A stretch of 64,000 nucleotides of DNA from NCBI GenBank assembly GCA_002422605.1, contig DISW01000001.1, positions 67,114-131,113 on the forward strand, written 5' to 3'. A program made the translations under genes and the position numbers. Below are positions 50,699-58,977 of this stretch, in pieces (within the stretch, counting starts at the first letter, position 1; each line of letters opens with the position of its first letter). This DNA comes from Bacteriovoracaceae bacterium UBA6200. Lineage in GTDB: Bacteria > Bdellovibrionota > Bacteriovoracia > Bacteriovoracales > Bacteriovoracaceae. Below the pieces are notes generated by a model. It was given only the letters and a program-made list of their open reading frames with translations, was not told where the DNA came from and made no database searches.

Positions 50699-51437
50699 TT
50701 AATCCTCCGGCTACATCAAGAGTTGTTCCGCTGATGTAGGAAGCTTCTTTAGAGGCAAAAAACAATACGGCATGGGCCACTTCTTCAACTTTCCCAAAAC
50801 GCTTCATGGGAACCTGAGATTTGTATTCTTTAACTTGGTCTTCCGGAAGATCGGCCAGAAGTTCTGTCTCAATAAAACCCGGGCACACATTATTGATCGT
50901 GATATTTCTTTTCGCGACTTCTTTAGAGACTGATAGAGACATGGCAATCTGCCCTGCCTTAGAAGCTGCGTAGTTTGCTTGACCTGGAAGACCTAATTTT
51001 CCGCCCACAGAAGACATATTAATAATTCTTCCATAACGATTCTTCATCATCTGAAGAACTGCAAATCGAGTCATGTTGTAGGAGCCTTTCAGATTGGTAT
51101 CAATTACATTATCCCAATCATTTTCAGACATAGAGGCGACGATAGAGTCACGGCGGATGCCAGCGTTATTAACTAAAACTTCCAATGATGAAAACTTCTC
51201 TTCATATTCTTTGAAGAAGCCTTCTACTTCAGTTGAATTGGCGACATTGAATTTTTTTAAAACGAGCTTATCTCCATAAAGAGAATTTTTTTCTTTAAAG
51301 CTTTTAGCGGCTTCATCATTTCCTGAATAGGTCGCTATAACAGTGGCGCCTCTTTTTAAAAAAGCCTCAGTAATTCCAGCTCCAATCCCTCTGGTTCCAC
51401 CGGTCACAATAATATTTTGATTACTAAACTGATCCAT
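50691..51437 (-). CDS. FabG-like 3-oxoacyl-ACP reductase
   Basis: A 248-residue classical SDR with IIVTGGTRGIGAGITEAFLK (NADPH), VLVNNAGIRRDSIVASM, the Ser in IINMSSVGGKLGLPGQ and the catalytic Y-x-x-x-K in NYAASKAGQIAM. The order and spacing are those of FabG. It reduces the keto group made by the KS. It starts 2 bases after the stop of the second CrtI-like flavoprotein and overlaps the FabZ-like gene by 8 bases. With KS, ACP, FabZ and FabI it completes an elongation cycle. Confidence 0.9.
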   Translation of the reverse strand: MDQFSNQNIIVTGGTRGIGAGITEAFLKRGATVIATYSGNDEAAKSFKEKNSLYGDKLVLKKFNVANSTEVEGFFKEYEEKFSSLEVLVNNAGIRRDSIVASMSENDWDNVIDTNLKGSYNMTRFAVLQMMKNRYGRIINMSSVGGKLGLPGQANYAASKAGQIAMSLSVSKEVAKRNITINNVCPGFIETELLADLPEDQVKEYKSQVPMKRFGKVEEVAHAVLFFASKEASYISGTTLDVAGGLNA

Positions 51438-51439
51438 AT

Positions 51440-52867
51440 CTAGACTCCTGTTCCCAAATAACTTTCGATGGCGTTGGATTGGATGGCCCCATAGTTTGCG
51501 GCCCCTAGCCAGCCGGACATGATAATGCCGACTGATCCGGCATGAAAGAGTCCTGGTAGTGTTTTATGTAAATTCATTGATACTTCAAGACCCTCGAACT
51601 TTGTCCCAAATGAGGTTCCTTGGGGATGAAGGGTGTAGCGCTCAATCGTTAAAGGAGTGGCCGCTTCTACTACTTCCAGTTTATCCCTGATATCCGGGAT
51701 AAAGGCTTCAAGACCTTTGATGGTTTCTTCAATCATGAAGCTCTTTTCTTTTTCATATTCTTCAGGTGTTAACTTTTTCCAGTCGAGATAGTTACAGTTA
51801 GTGCTTGAGACAATAGCAACTCGGGCATTTTCAACCTGAGGTCTTGTTTCTTTTGGATAATAAACGGAGAAGGTACGTGAAGATACTTTAAGATCTAAAA
51901 GTCTTTCCGGTACATAGGTTGGATACTCCGAAGTAAAGACCAGCTCTCCGATATAGGGAATGGTTGCTCCTTCTTTAAGGCCCATATAGACCTGGCAAGA
52001 AGAAGAATTAAGTCTGATGTTTCGGGCCTTTTCTGCAAAGCCTTCCGGGAAGTGTTCTTCACCCACTAAATTTAAGACAGTGGATTTAATGTTTCCATTT
52101 GAAAGTACGGCGCGAGTGCGTATAGTTTTTCCGCCAAGAACTACTCCAGTTACCTTGCCATTTTCAATTTGAATCTTCTCGACTCGGGCCTGGAGTTTAA
52201 TATCCACATTGTTTTTTAAAAGCTCATCTTTCATCTTGGCGATAAGAAAATCTGTACCGCCTTTAAAAGTATAAACTCCTTTACTCATGAAGTTTGAAAA
52301 GACGATCCCATAAGTGATGGCCGGGTCTTCGAGAGTTGAGCCATTGGCGTAAGTGATAGGTTCCATCAGAAAACGGACTACATCATTTCTACCAGGGAAA
52401 AACTTTTCAAAAAGTTGTCCATTGGTCATTTCAGAGTTATCGAAAAAATTCATTTCCCCTAAAAACTTAAAGAAAGCATCCACCGTTTCACGTGCCACTC
52501 CAAATTGTTCCACCATTACCTGAGTGTAATGTTCCTTTGTGAAATCAGTTTGAACTTTGAACTGAGGATTCACAAAACGCACATCCTTAAGTTGCACGAT
52601 GGAATCCGCAATTTCTTTGTTCCAATATTTTCTACAGGTTTTTATCATTCCTGCCGGGAAACCATGGAGGGAGACGTCAAAAACATGGGTTCTGTCATTT
52701 CTGAAGAACCATGTAGCGAAACCGCCAAGCTTATTATGGGATTCAAGTAAAAGCACCGAATGACCATCGCGTCCTAAAATATTGGCCGCTGTCATTCCGG
52801 CCAGACCTGAACCTACGATGATGACATCGTAATCTTTAGAAATTTCATCACGGACTTTATAGAGCAT
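51440..52867 (-). CDS. CrtI-like FAD-dependent oxidoreductase, copy 2
   Basis: 475 residues, paralogous to the flavoprotein at 41449-42843. The FAD motif VIIVGSGLAGMTAANILGRD is followed by LLLESHNKLGGFATWFF. The C-terminal signature PGLFHAGSVGIIMSGWLGAA is preceded by TIERYTLHPQGTSFGTKF, equivalent to TIERYTWHLNGTVYG in copy 1. It opens the minus-strand arm of the cluster and is divergent from the HTTM-DCC gene across 119 bases. Two CrtI-like enzymes beside a fatty-acid cycle suggest successive desaturation, saturation or double-bond rearrangement steps. No carotenoid genes (crtB, crtE) are near. Confidence 0.83.
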   Translation of the reverse strand: MLYKVRDEISKDYDVIIVGSGLAGMTAANILGRDGHSVLLLESHNKLGGFATWFFRNDRTHVFDVSLHGFPAGMIKTCRKYWNKEIADSIVQLKDVRFVNPQFKVQTDFTKEHYTQVMVEQFGVARETVDAFFKFLGEMNFFDNSEMTNGQLFEKFFPGRNDVVRFLMEPITYANGSTLEDPAITYGIVFSNFMSKGVYTFKGGTDFLIAKMKDELLKNNVDIKLQARVEKIQIENGKVTGVVLGGKTIRTRAVLSNGNIKSTVLNLVGEEHFPEGFAEKARNIRLNSSSCQVYMGLKEGATIPYIGELVFTSEYPTYVPERLLDLKVSSRTFSVYYPKETRPQVENARVAIVSSTNCNYLDWKKLTPEEYEKEKSFMIEETIKGLEAFIPDIRDKLEVVEAATPLTIERYTLHPQGTSFGTKFEGLEVSMNLHKTLPGLFHAGSVGIIMSGWLGAANYGAIQSNAIESYLGTGV

Positions 52868-52986
52868 GGATAACCTTGCGTTGCATTAGTATTCAATCTT
52901 CATTCGAGAAAGATTAGACGAAACTCTCGAAAAAGTCATGAATTCCGTTACAATAATAGTGTCTTAACTACCCAAAGGTTTTACTT
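52868..52986. promoter_or_regulatory. Divergent control region of the lipid cluster and HTTM gene
   Basis: 119 bases separate two divergent start codons. On the plus strand TACAAT at 52949-52954 (followed by AATA) could be the -10 for the HTTM gene; no good -35 is seen. The same string TACAATAATA occurs before the cyclase gene on its own strand. CATTCGAGAAAG and ACTCTCGAAAAAG flank the centre and share a TCGA core (about 52902-52934), a possible regulator site. Confidence 0.35.
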
Positions 52987-54813
52987 ATGTCAGTTCTTAG
53001 CTTTATCAAAAAGACTTTAAGTTTTGATGACAGGTCTATGGCCCTTTACCGCTTCCTTATGGGCCTAATTGTCATGGCCGATGTGATTCACCGTTGGCCG
53101 GATTTAATGAACTTTTACACTGATATAGGCCTCATCCCTCGTTCTATTTTTGTTGGTGAAATGGCCATGCCCTGGTCTTTTTCTCTCCATCTCGCAAATG
53201 GAAGTTATGCCTATGTCGTTGCTCTTTTCTCTCTTCATTTTTTATTGGGTCTGATGCTGGCCCTGGGATACAAAACGAGATGGGCCATAATCGGCGTGTT
53301 TATCATGACCGTCTCAGTTCATAACCGGAACTGGTTAGTAAATAATGGGGGAGATGACGTTTTAAGATCAATTCTCTTTTTATCGATTTTTTTACCGCTC
53401 AATAGATGTTTTTCGCTGGATTCAGCTCTTCAGAAGCAAAAGCCGCAAACCAAAGAACATTTCAGTAGCTGGGTTCTGGCCTTTTTCTTTCAGGCCTTCG
53501 CCATTTATTTTGTCAGTTATATTTTAAAGAATCATCCCATCTGGAGAAGCGAATTCACGGCGGTTGAATTTTCTTCAAAACTCGATATCTTTGCTACCTC
53601 CTTTGGAATCTGGCTCCGTGATTTTCCGGGGATTTTAAAATTGATCACTATCTTTTCCATTTATCTGGAGTGGCTGGGGCCCATTCTTCTTTTCATCACA
53701 GCAGGTTTTGGAAAACGCTGGTGGATGGTGCGTTTATTATTAGTCTTCCTTTTCTGGGGTTTCCATTTTGGTATTTTTGCCACGATGAATATCGGTCTTT
53801 TCCCGTTTATTGCGATGGTCATGTGGTCGATTTTTATTCCGGGGGAAGTCTGGGATATCATTCAGAACTTTTTTCGCCGAAAGCATTTTGGAGAACTGGT
53901 TCTTAACTACGATGAAGAGTGTAACTTTTGTCAAAAAGGTGTCCGGATCATTCGCGAATTTTTCCTTCTACCTGAAGTTAGAATAGCGCCGGCCCAGGAG
54001 AATAAGTCCATTCATGCTGATATGGTAAAAAACAATTCCTGGGTGGTTGTGACTGAGAAGGGTGAGCGTTCATTTAAGTATAATGCTTGGGTTGAGATTA
54101 CCCGAAGATCACCCCTTTTGTTCCCTTTTAGCTTTCTTTTTAATCAAAAGCCTATCCGTTTCATTGGAGAGAAAATTTACTTATGGGTTTCTACCCACCG
54201 GCCACTCATGGGGAAATTGACTCAGTTTCTTGATTATAAAAATCCGCGAAAACCCATTATAAGTCTAAAAATCCTCTCTCAATTGGCCGGAGCTTTCATT
54301 GTGGTGACTTTAGTCATGTGGAATTTAAGTACTATCAAAAAGTATAATATTAAATCTCCAGTCTTTCAGAGTGTGGCCCGTTGGCTTCATCTCTACCAGG
54401 AATGGAACATGTTTGCGCCCTTTCCGAAAACCGACAATATATGGATCGAGGTTCCTGCAACCTTAGGTGATGGGTCAGAAATCGAACTCATTACTGGTTC
54501 CCGTGATATCTATAGCATTAAGGATCAGCTGTTCTACAAATCCATACCAAGTGAACATTGGAGAAAATACTATCTGAATGTTTCAGAGAAATTAGATAAC
54601 GCTCGCTACTATGGGGGTTATCTCTGTCGCCTCTGGAACAAGAGGAAAGTTCGCTGGGTTCCAGAGACGACTCTCAGAAAAATGGAGATTATAGTCTATT
54701 CTCAGATTAACTTGCCGAGTGGTGAAAAAGGCGGAATCACCCGAAAGCTCTCCTGGAAACACTGGTGTTTTGAAGAGGATTATAAAAAAGAGGGCGTCGA
54801 GAACCCAAGATGA
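52987..54813 (+). CDS. HTTM-domain membrane protein fused to a DCC thiol-disulphide domain
   Basis: 608 residues. The N-terminal 300 have the multi-span HTTM (vitamin K-dependent carboxylase-like) pattern: ALYRFLMGLIVMADVIHRWP, VFIMTVSVHNRNWLVNNGGD and a second set with YLEWLGPILLFITAGF. Around residue 305 comes a DCC domain (DUF393), LNYDEECNFCQKGVRIIREF, with the D-x-x-C-x-x-C motif. The C-terminal 180 residues (YQEWNMFAPFPKTDNIWIEV) are the family's periplasmic part. HTTM-DCC pairings exist elsewhere; some act in redox modification of membrane-associated substrates. It diverges from the cluster's minus arm, so co-regulation is possible, but no substrate can be named. Confidence 0.82.
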   Translation: MSVLSFIKKTLSFDDRSMALYRFLMGLIVMADVIHRWPDLMNFYTDIGLIPRSIFVGEMAMPWSFSLHLANGSYAYVVALFSLHFLLGLMLALGYKTRWAIIGVFIMTVSVHNRNWLVNNGGDDVLRSILFLSIFLPLNRCFSLDSALQKQKPQTKEHFSSWVLAFFFQAFAIYFVSYILKNHPIWRSEFTAVEFSSKLDIFATSFGIWLRDFPGILKLITIFSIYLEWLGPILLFITAGFGKRWWMVRLLLVFLFWGFHFGIFATMNIGLFPFIAMVMWSIFIPGEVWDIIQNFFRRKHFGELVLNYDEECNFCQKGVRIIREFFLLPEVRIAPAQENKSIHADMVKNNSWVVVTEKGERSFKYNAWVEITRRSPLLFPFSFLFNQKPIRFIGEKIYLWVSTHRPLMGKLTQFLDYKNPRKPIISLKILSQLAGAFIVVTLVMWNLSTIKKYNIKSPVFQSVARWLHLYQEWNMFAPFPKTDNIWIEVPATLGDGSEIELITGSRDIYSIKDQLFYKSIPSEHWRKYYLNVSEKLDNARYYGGYLCRLWNKRKVRWVPETTLRKMEIIVYSQINLPSGEKGGITRKLSWKHWCFEEDYKKEGVENPR

Positions 54814-57006
54814 CTATTTCTCAGTCATCTTGGTCACATCAAAGCATTCAGTCACTGCTTCCGGATGTTCGCAGTATTTCTTACAAAGTTCATAGAAGCG
54901 TTTTGATGGCTTGTCATTTTCATTGGCCATAAGAAGTTGGTTAAAAATATCCATGGCTTCTGGAAAATTCTTTTGACTAAAAAGTTCACTGGCCTTGAGA
55001 TAGAAATTTAACGACTCCGGATCTTTACTCATCCAGTGATGAGGGTGAAGGACTTCAAAAATCTCTACCGGCTTGGTTTTCCCTTTCACAATAACTTTAT
55101 CTATCGGTCGAGTCTTTATATGAGTCAAATCAAGACGAGCAAGAGTCATCTCTGAGATGAGGATCTGGGCCCCGTAATACTTACATAAACCTTCAAGTCT
55201 AGCTCCTAGGTTCATGTTATCTCCTAGGGCGGTGTAGGAGAAAATACGTTCAGATCCCATATTCCCAACAGAGCATTCTCCGGAATTAAGTCCTATCCCT
55301 ACATTAAAGATCGGGCGGCCTAGTTTAATAAACTCTTCATTTATGTCAGGAAGGATGGTCATCATTTTTATGGCCCCTTCTACTGCATGTTGGGCGTGAT
55401 TTCCGATTTCCAGAGGAGCTCCCCAGATGGCAACAATGGCGTCACCGATGTATTTATCAAGAGTACCTTTAGTATCAAAAACAATGTCAGTCATTTGCCC
55501 CATGTACAAATTGAGGGAGTGGGCCAGTTCTGTAGCGGTTAATCCCTCTGAAATGCTGGTGAAGTCCCTGACATCGGAAAAGAGACAGGTGATATCCATT
55601 TTGGTTCCACCCACGTGAAGTTTTTCGGGGGACTTGAGCATTTCATCAACAATTGTCGGTGCCACATATCGGGAGAAGGTTCCTTTGATTTGTTTTTTCT
55701 CCTTGTTAGATTCATGGAACCTTAGGAATGTGTTCCAGGAATAACAGGCAATGAAACAAAAAAAGCAGTAAAAAAGCCTTAACTCATATCCATTAGGGAG
55801 GAAGTAAAACTTATCTATGAAGTAACTGGCCAGCACCAGAGATAAGACGATTAAAGCATCAAAGAAAGGATTCCCAAATTTTTGAACAAGAGAGAAAAGC
55901 AACATCCCCAAGACCAACAGAATGAGAGAGTACTGAACTGAGTTATTAGAATTCTGATAAAAATATTGATGAAGGAGCATATGCCCCATGTTCATATGTG
56001 AGTAGACCCCCGGCATTTTGGCATCAAGGGGAGAAGGACGTAAATCATGGGCGCCTAAAGCAGTTGATCCCACGAAAACCATTTTTCCTTCAATCATTTC
56101 TCTCATTTTTTGATCATCAGGTTTTGCAGTGATAAGGTCATAGAGAGAAATGGCATCAAATTGGTTTTCACCACCGATATAACGAATTTTTACTTCCCCA
56201 TCCCGGCTTATTTCCATTTTCTTATCATTGATTTCAAGCTCTCCAGTCCGATCTTTGAAGATTTTGATCGTATGTTTTTCTTCATCATAGGCCTCAAAAG
56301 CATTGAAGCTCAGAGATCCATAGTAAATGGTATCGACATTGGCGATTAATTGATAATTTCTAAAAATCCCGTCACTGTCTTCATAGGCACTAATGTTTCC
56401 TAGTCCTGCTTCCGTTTGAACTAAAGTCTCTATCGGAAATGTGTAGCGACCAATCTTTTTTGGGTTCATATCTACTTCAGAACTTCTGGTCTGAATCACA
56501 TCGTTGAGCATTTCTACGGGTGCTTCTTCCAACCCGTCGTCCTCAGCCATTGCTAAGGTATAGGCAAGGAAAAGTCTGCGTCCGTCACTTTGAAAATTTT
56601 TAATTGATTCGGCCAGAATATCATCCGCCGAAACATCTCCATATTGCGGTGATTTTTCCGGGAAAAGAATATCCAGGGCCACCACCTTGGCACCGAAATG
56701 ATTTAATTGATCAATCATTTTTGCATGCTCTGTACGCGGAATGGGCCAGACACCTAATTTCTGTAAAGAATAATCGTCGATCTTAACCAGGATGATCTCT
56801 TGGCTTTTAAAGCTTTCATCCAAAGCATTGGTCATTCTGAAATCATAAAAGCGATTTTCAAAGGATATGGTGTATCCCAGAATTTTACCCAACATACTGG
56901 TACTATCAATGTCGCGCACAATGATAGAGCCAAATATGCAGAGGGCCGCAAAAATAAAGATGAGAAACATTCCTAGAGGGCGTAGTGATCTTGTGATAAA
57001 TTTCAT
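54814..57006 (-). CDS. CHASE2-domain class III adenylate cyclase
   Basis: About 730 residues from ATG 57006 (a GTG at 57024 is also in frame). An N-terminal span (FLIFIFAALCIFGSIIV) leads into an extracytoplasmic CHASE2 sensor at about 30-330 (GAKVVALDILFPEKSPQYGD, GKMVFVGSTALGAHDLRPSP). Three more membrane spans follow, then a cyclase domain at about 455-640. Metal Asp residues are in CLFSDVRDFTSISEG and KYIGDAIVAIWGAP; GLNSGECSVGNMGS and YTALGDNMNLGARLEGL follow. The specificity positions (Lys of DKYIGD and Asp of LGDNMN) favour ATP, so the product is probably cAMP. It may feed the double cNMP-binding protein at 6079-8124. No ribosome site is evident, and TACAAT lies 7-12 bases from the ATG. 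Confidence 0.85.
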   Translation of the reverse strand: MKFITRSLRPLGMFLIFIFAALCIFGSIIVRDIDSTSMLGKILGYTISFENRFYDFRMTNALDESFKSQEIILVKIDDYSLQKLGVWPIPRTEHAKMIDQLNHFGAKVVALDILFPEKSPQYGDVSADDILAESIKNFQSDGRRLFLAYTLAMAEDDGLEEAPVEMLNDVIQTRSSEVDMNPKKIGRYTFPIETLVQTEAGLGNISAYEDSDGIFRNYQLIANVDTIYYGSLSFNAFEAYDEEKHTIKIFKDRTGELEINDKKMEISRDGEVKIRYIGGENQFDAISLYDLITAKPDDQKMREMIEGKMVFVGSTALGAHDLRPSPLDAKMPGVYSHMNMGHMLLHQYFYQNSNNSVQYSLILLVLGMLLFSLVQKFGNPFFDALIVLSLVLASYFIDKFYFLPNGYELRLFYCFFCFIACYSWNTFLRFHESNKEKKQIKGTFSRYVAPTIVDEMLKSPEKLHVGGTKMDITCLFSDVRDFTSISEGLTATELAHSLNLYMGQMTDIVFDTKGTLDKYIGDAIVAIWGAPLEIGNHAQHAVEGAIKMMTILPDINEEFIKLGRPIFNVGIGLNSGECSVGNMGSERIFSYTALGDNMNLGARLEGLCKYYGAQILISEMTLARLDLTHIKTRPIDKVIVKGKTKPVEIFEVLHPHHWMSKDPESLNFYLKASELFSQKNFPEAMDIFNQLLMANENDKPSKRFYELCKKYCEHPEAVTECFDVTKMTEK

Positions 57007-57036
57007 AGTATTATTGTAGCGCACTCAGGAAAACTT

Positions 57037-57924
57037 ATGGAATTAGAACTTTTAAAGAATACCTTTCACCAGCATGTAAGGGGCTTACAAGATCGGATTA
57101 CTCAGGAAATGCGAGAGCTCGATCCATCTTTGATCATTAAAGATGATCCTTGGCAAAGAACCGATCACCGTGGGTCTCCCGGAGGCGGCGGAATTACACG
57201 TGCTTTTCAGGGAGAACTCTTTGAGAACGCTGGAGTTAATACTTCCTGTGTCTTTGGTAAGATTGATCCTCAGTTTGCCAAGAATCTTAAAGGAACTGGC
57301 GACGAAATGTGGGCGGCGGGAATCTCGCTCATTATTCATCCTAAGAACCCTCGAGTTCCTACTGTTCATGCAAATTTTCGTATGATCCATCAAGGGGAAA
57401 AGTTTTGGTTTGGTGGTGGGGCAGATCTCACACCCTATTATCCTTATGAAGAAGACTTTTCTTATTTTCATGGTGTGTGGAAGAAAGCTTCTGGAGATAA
57501 GTATGAAGCAATGAAAAAAGAATGTGATGAGTATTTTAATAATGCCCATCGAGGTCTTGAAATGCGGGGGATTGGAGGTATTTTCTTCGATCACATGAAT
57601 TCAGGTAATACAGAGGAAGATATGAAATATGTTTTTCATCTTTCTGAGCATTTTATTTCGTCCTATTTTCCAATCGTTAAAAAAAGAATGAGTGAAAACT
57701 GGACCATAGAAGATGAGGATTTTATGCTTCATCGTCGTGGCCGCTATGTAGAATTCAATCTCCTTCACGACCGTGGGACTTTATTTGGTCTTAGAACTAA
57801 CGGAAGAGTTGACTCTATTCTTATCTCGCTTCCCGCCCGTTGTAAGTTTTCTTATCAGTACAGGCCTGAAAGCGGTTCTCCTTATGAGAAGATGTGGGAA
57901 TACTATAAACCAAAGGCCTGGTAA
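57037..57924 (+). CDS. hemF: Oxygen-dependent coproporphyrinogen III oxidase
   Basis: A 295-residue homodimeric enzyme that oxidatively decarboxylates coproporphyrinogen III to protoporphyrinogen IX, using O2. Conserved blocks are all present: GGGGITRAFQGELFENAGVN, NPRVPTVHANFRMI, WFGGGADLTPYYPYEEDFSY, the His of FDHMNSG and LLHDRGTLFGLRTNGRVDSI. The length is normal. It indicates aerobic haem synthesis. It starts 30 bases from the cyclase start on the opposite strand, so the divergent promoters must overlap. Its stop is 10 bases before the convergent FHA gene's stop. Confidence 0.96.
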   Translation: MELELLKNTFHQHVRGLQDRITQEMRELDPSLIIKDDPWQRTDHRGSPGGGGITRAFQGELFENAGVNTSCVFGKIDPQFAKNLKGTGDEMWAAGISLIIHPKNPRVPTVHANFRMIHQGEKFWFGGGADLTPYYPYEEDFSYFHGVWKKASGDKYEAMKKECDEYFNNAHRGLEMRGIGGIFFDHMNSGNTEEDMKYVFHLSEHFISSYFPIVKKRMSENWTIEDEDFMLHRRGRYVEFNLLHDRGTLFGLRTNGRVDSILISLPARCKFSYQYRPESGSPYEKMWEYYKPKAW

Positions 57925-57933
57925 GTTTGAGAT

Positions 57934-58527
57934 CTATTTACTCATCATAGAATAGATTAAGGCCATTGAAATGATAAGAAAGCCTATCAGCATTTTGACA
58001 GCTTCCGGGCTGAGTAAAGAATCTTTCTTTTCTACTCTTAATTTCTTTATGAGATGTTTGGTTGGGATAGAAGTAGGAGGACGATTTTTGAAAAATTCTC
58101 TCTCATCACTTCTTTCTGCTTCCAGTTCAATAGTGACAGTTTCTGCGGTTGTTACTGCAGCTGAGCCACCATGGTGCCCTTCGTTTCCAACAAGGTCGAG
58201 TTTTGATTTAACCTCTATACCGATGGGGTTTACCTTAAAAAGATATTTGTTGGAGAGGAGAACTTCCACATTGCTTGTGACAGGATAGCGTTTATTGGGA
58301 GAGATCTTGGCCCGATTGATAGAGATCCCGTTTTTACTGCCAAGATCTGTAATATAAATTTCGCTATTATCAATTTCTACTAAACAGTGTTCTCGGGAAA
58401 GATCTTCTTTAGGAACATTGAAATCACATTTGAGAGAGCGACCAATCGTAATGGCCAATTTGGACGTAGCATGGGTAAATGTTTCGGTAGGGGTACTTAA
58501 GCTGAATTTGAATGAGTTTAAACCCAT
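57934..58527 (-). CDS. FHA-domain protein with C-terminal membrane anchor
   Basis: 197 residues. The N-terminal 100 are an FHA domain: LAITIGRSLKCDFNVPKEDL, SREHCLVEI and ITDLGSKNGISINRAKISPN, with the Arg/Ser/Asn pThr-binding residues conserved. A charged linker follows, and the last 22 residues are a membrane span (MLIGFLIISMALIYSMMSK), so the FHA domain is cytoplasmic and tail-anchored. It begins 4 bases after the stop of the other FHA gene, so the two are one operon. They probably recognise a common phosphothreonine signal; no kinase gene is in the window. Confidence 0.86.
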   Translation of the reverse strand: MGLNSFKFSLSTPTETFTHATSKLAITIGRSLKCDFNVPKEDLSREHCLVEIDNSEIYITDLGSKNGISINRAKISPNKRYPVTSNVEVLLSNKYLFKVNPIGIEVKSKLDLVGNEGHHGGSAAVTTAETVTIELEAERSDEREFFKNRPPTSIPTKHLIKKLRVEKKDSLLSPEAVKMLIGFLIISMALIYSMMSK

Positions 58528-58531
58528 ACTC

Positions 58532-58888
58532 CTACCTGCCTCTCTTAATAGGCTCCTCTAAGATGATTTCGCCTAAAAGGTCTTCTTTGATAAAAGTCCC
58601 GTCAGGAAGAGTGAACTCAAATAAATTTGCTAAGAAAATTCGTGAGCTGGCATAGATTGGAAGTTGGACATTAGGGGGAATTTTCTTCCCGTCAATGGTT
58701 ACACCATTCTTACTACCCATATCCATGATGAAGGCATATTCGCCCTTAAAGGTAACCTGGCAGTGTTTACGAGAAAAGTCATCATAAGGAACAACGAAAT
58801 CGTTGTCCTTTGAGCGGCCTATCGTGACAGTGTCTTTATCACTTTCATAGGTCAAAATTTCATCATTATATTTAATCTTGAGTTGCAT
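58532..58888 (-). CDS. FHA-domain protein
   Basis: 118 residues from ATG 58888, a single FHA domain: TVTIGRSKDNDFVVPYDDFS, RKHCQVTFKGEYAFIMDMGS, KNGVTIDGKKIPPNVQLPI. The fold is complete and no other domain is attached. The first gene of a two-gene FHA operon; it resembles the N-domain of its neighbour (same GRSxxxDFxVPxxDxSRxHC pattern), so the pair arose by duplication. It is soluble, while its partner is membrane-anchored, which suggests a scaffold of two linked phosphopeptide readers. AGGA lies about 3 bases before the ATG. Confidence 0.85.
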   Translation of the reverse strand: MQLKIKYNDEILTYESDKDTVTIGRSKDNDFVVPYDDFSRKHCQVTFKGEYAFIMDMGSKNGVTIDGKKIPPNVQLPIYASSRIFLANLFEFTLPDGTFIKEDLLGEIILEEPIKRGR

Positions 58889-58977
58889 AATCCTATTATG
58901 ACTCAATTTTAAAAAATTTAAACAAAAATTTGTGGGCCCAAAGGACTCTTAAGGTTGAGTAATAAAACGATCAACCT

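Noticed and set aside
39954..52867. Aryl polyene or PUFA synthase cluster
   Set aside because: No ammonia-lyase, acyltransferase, thioesterase or multidomain PfaABCD; FabI-like reduction and OleABCD fit another product class better.
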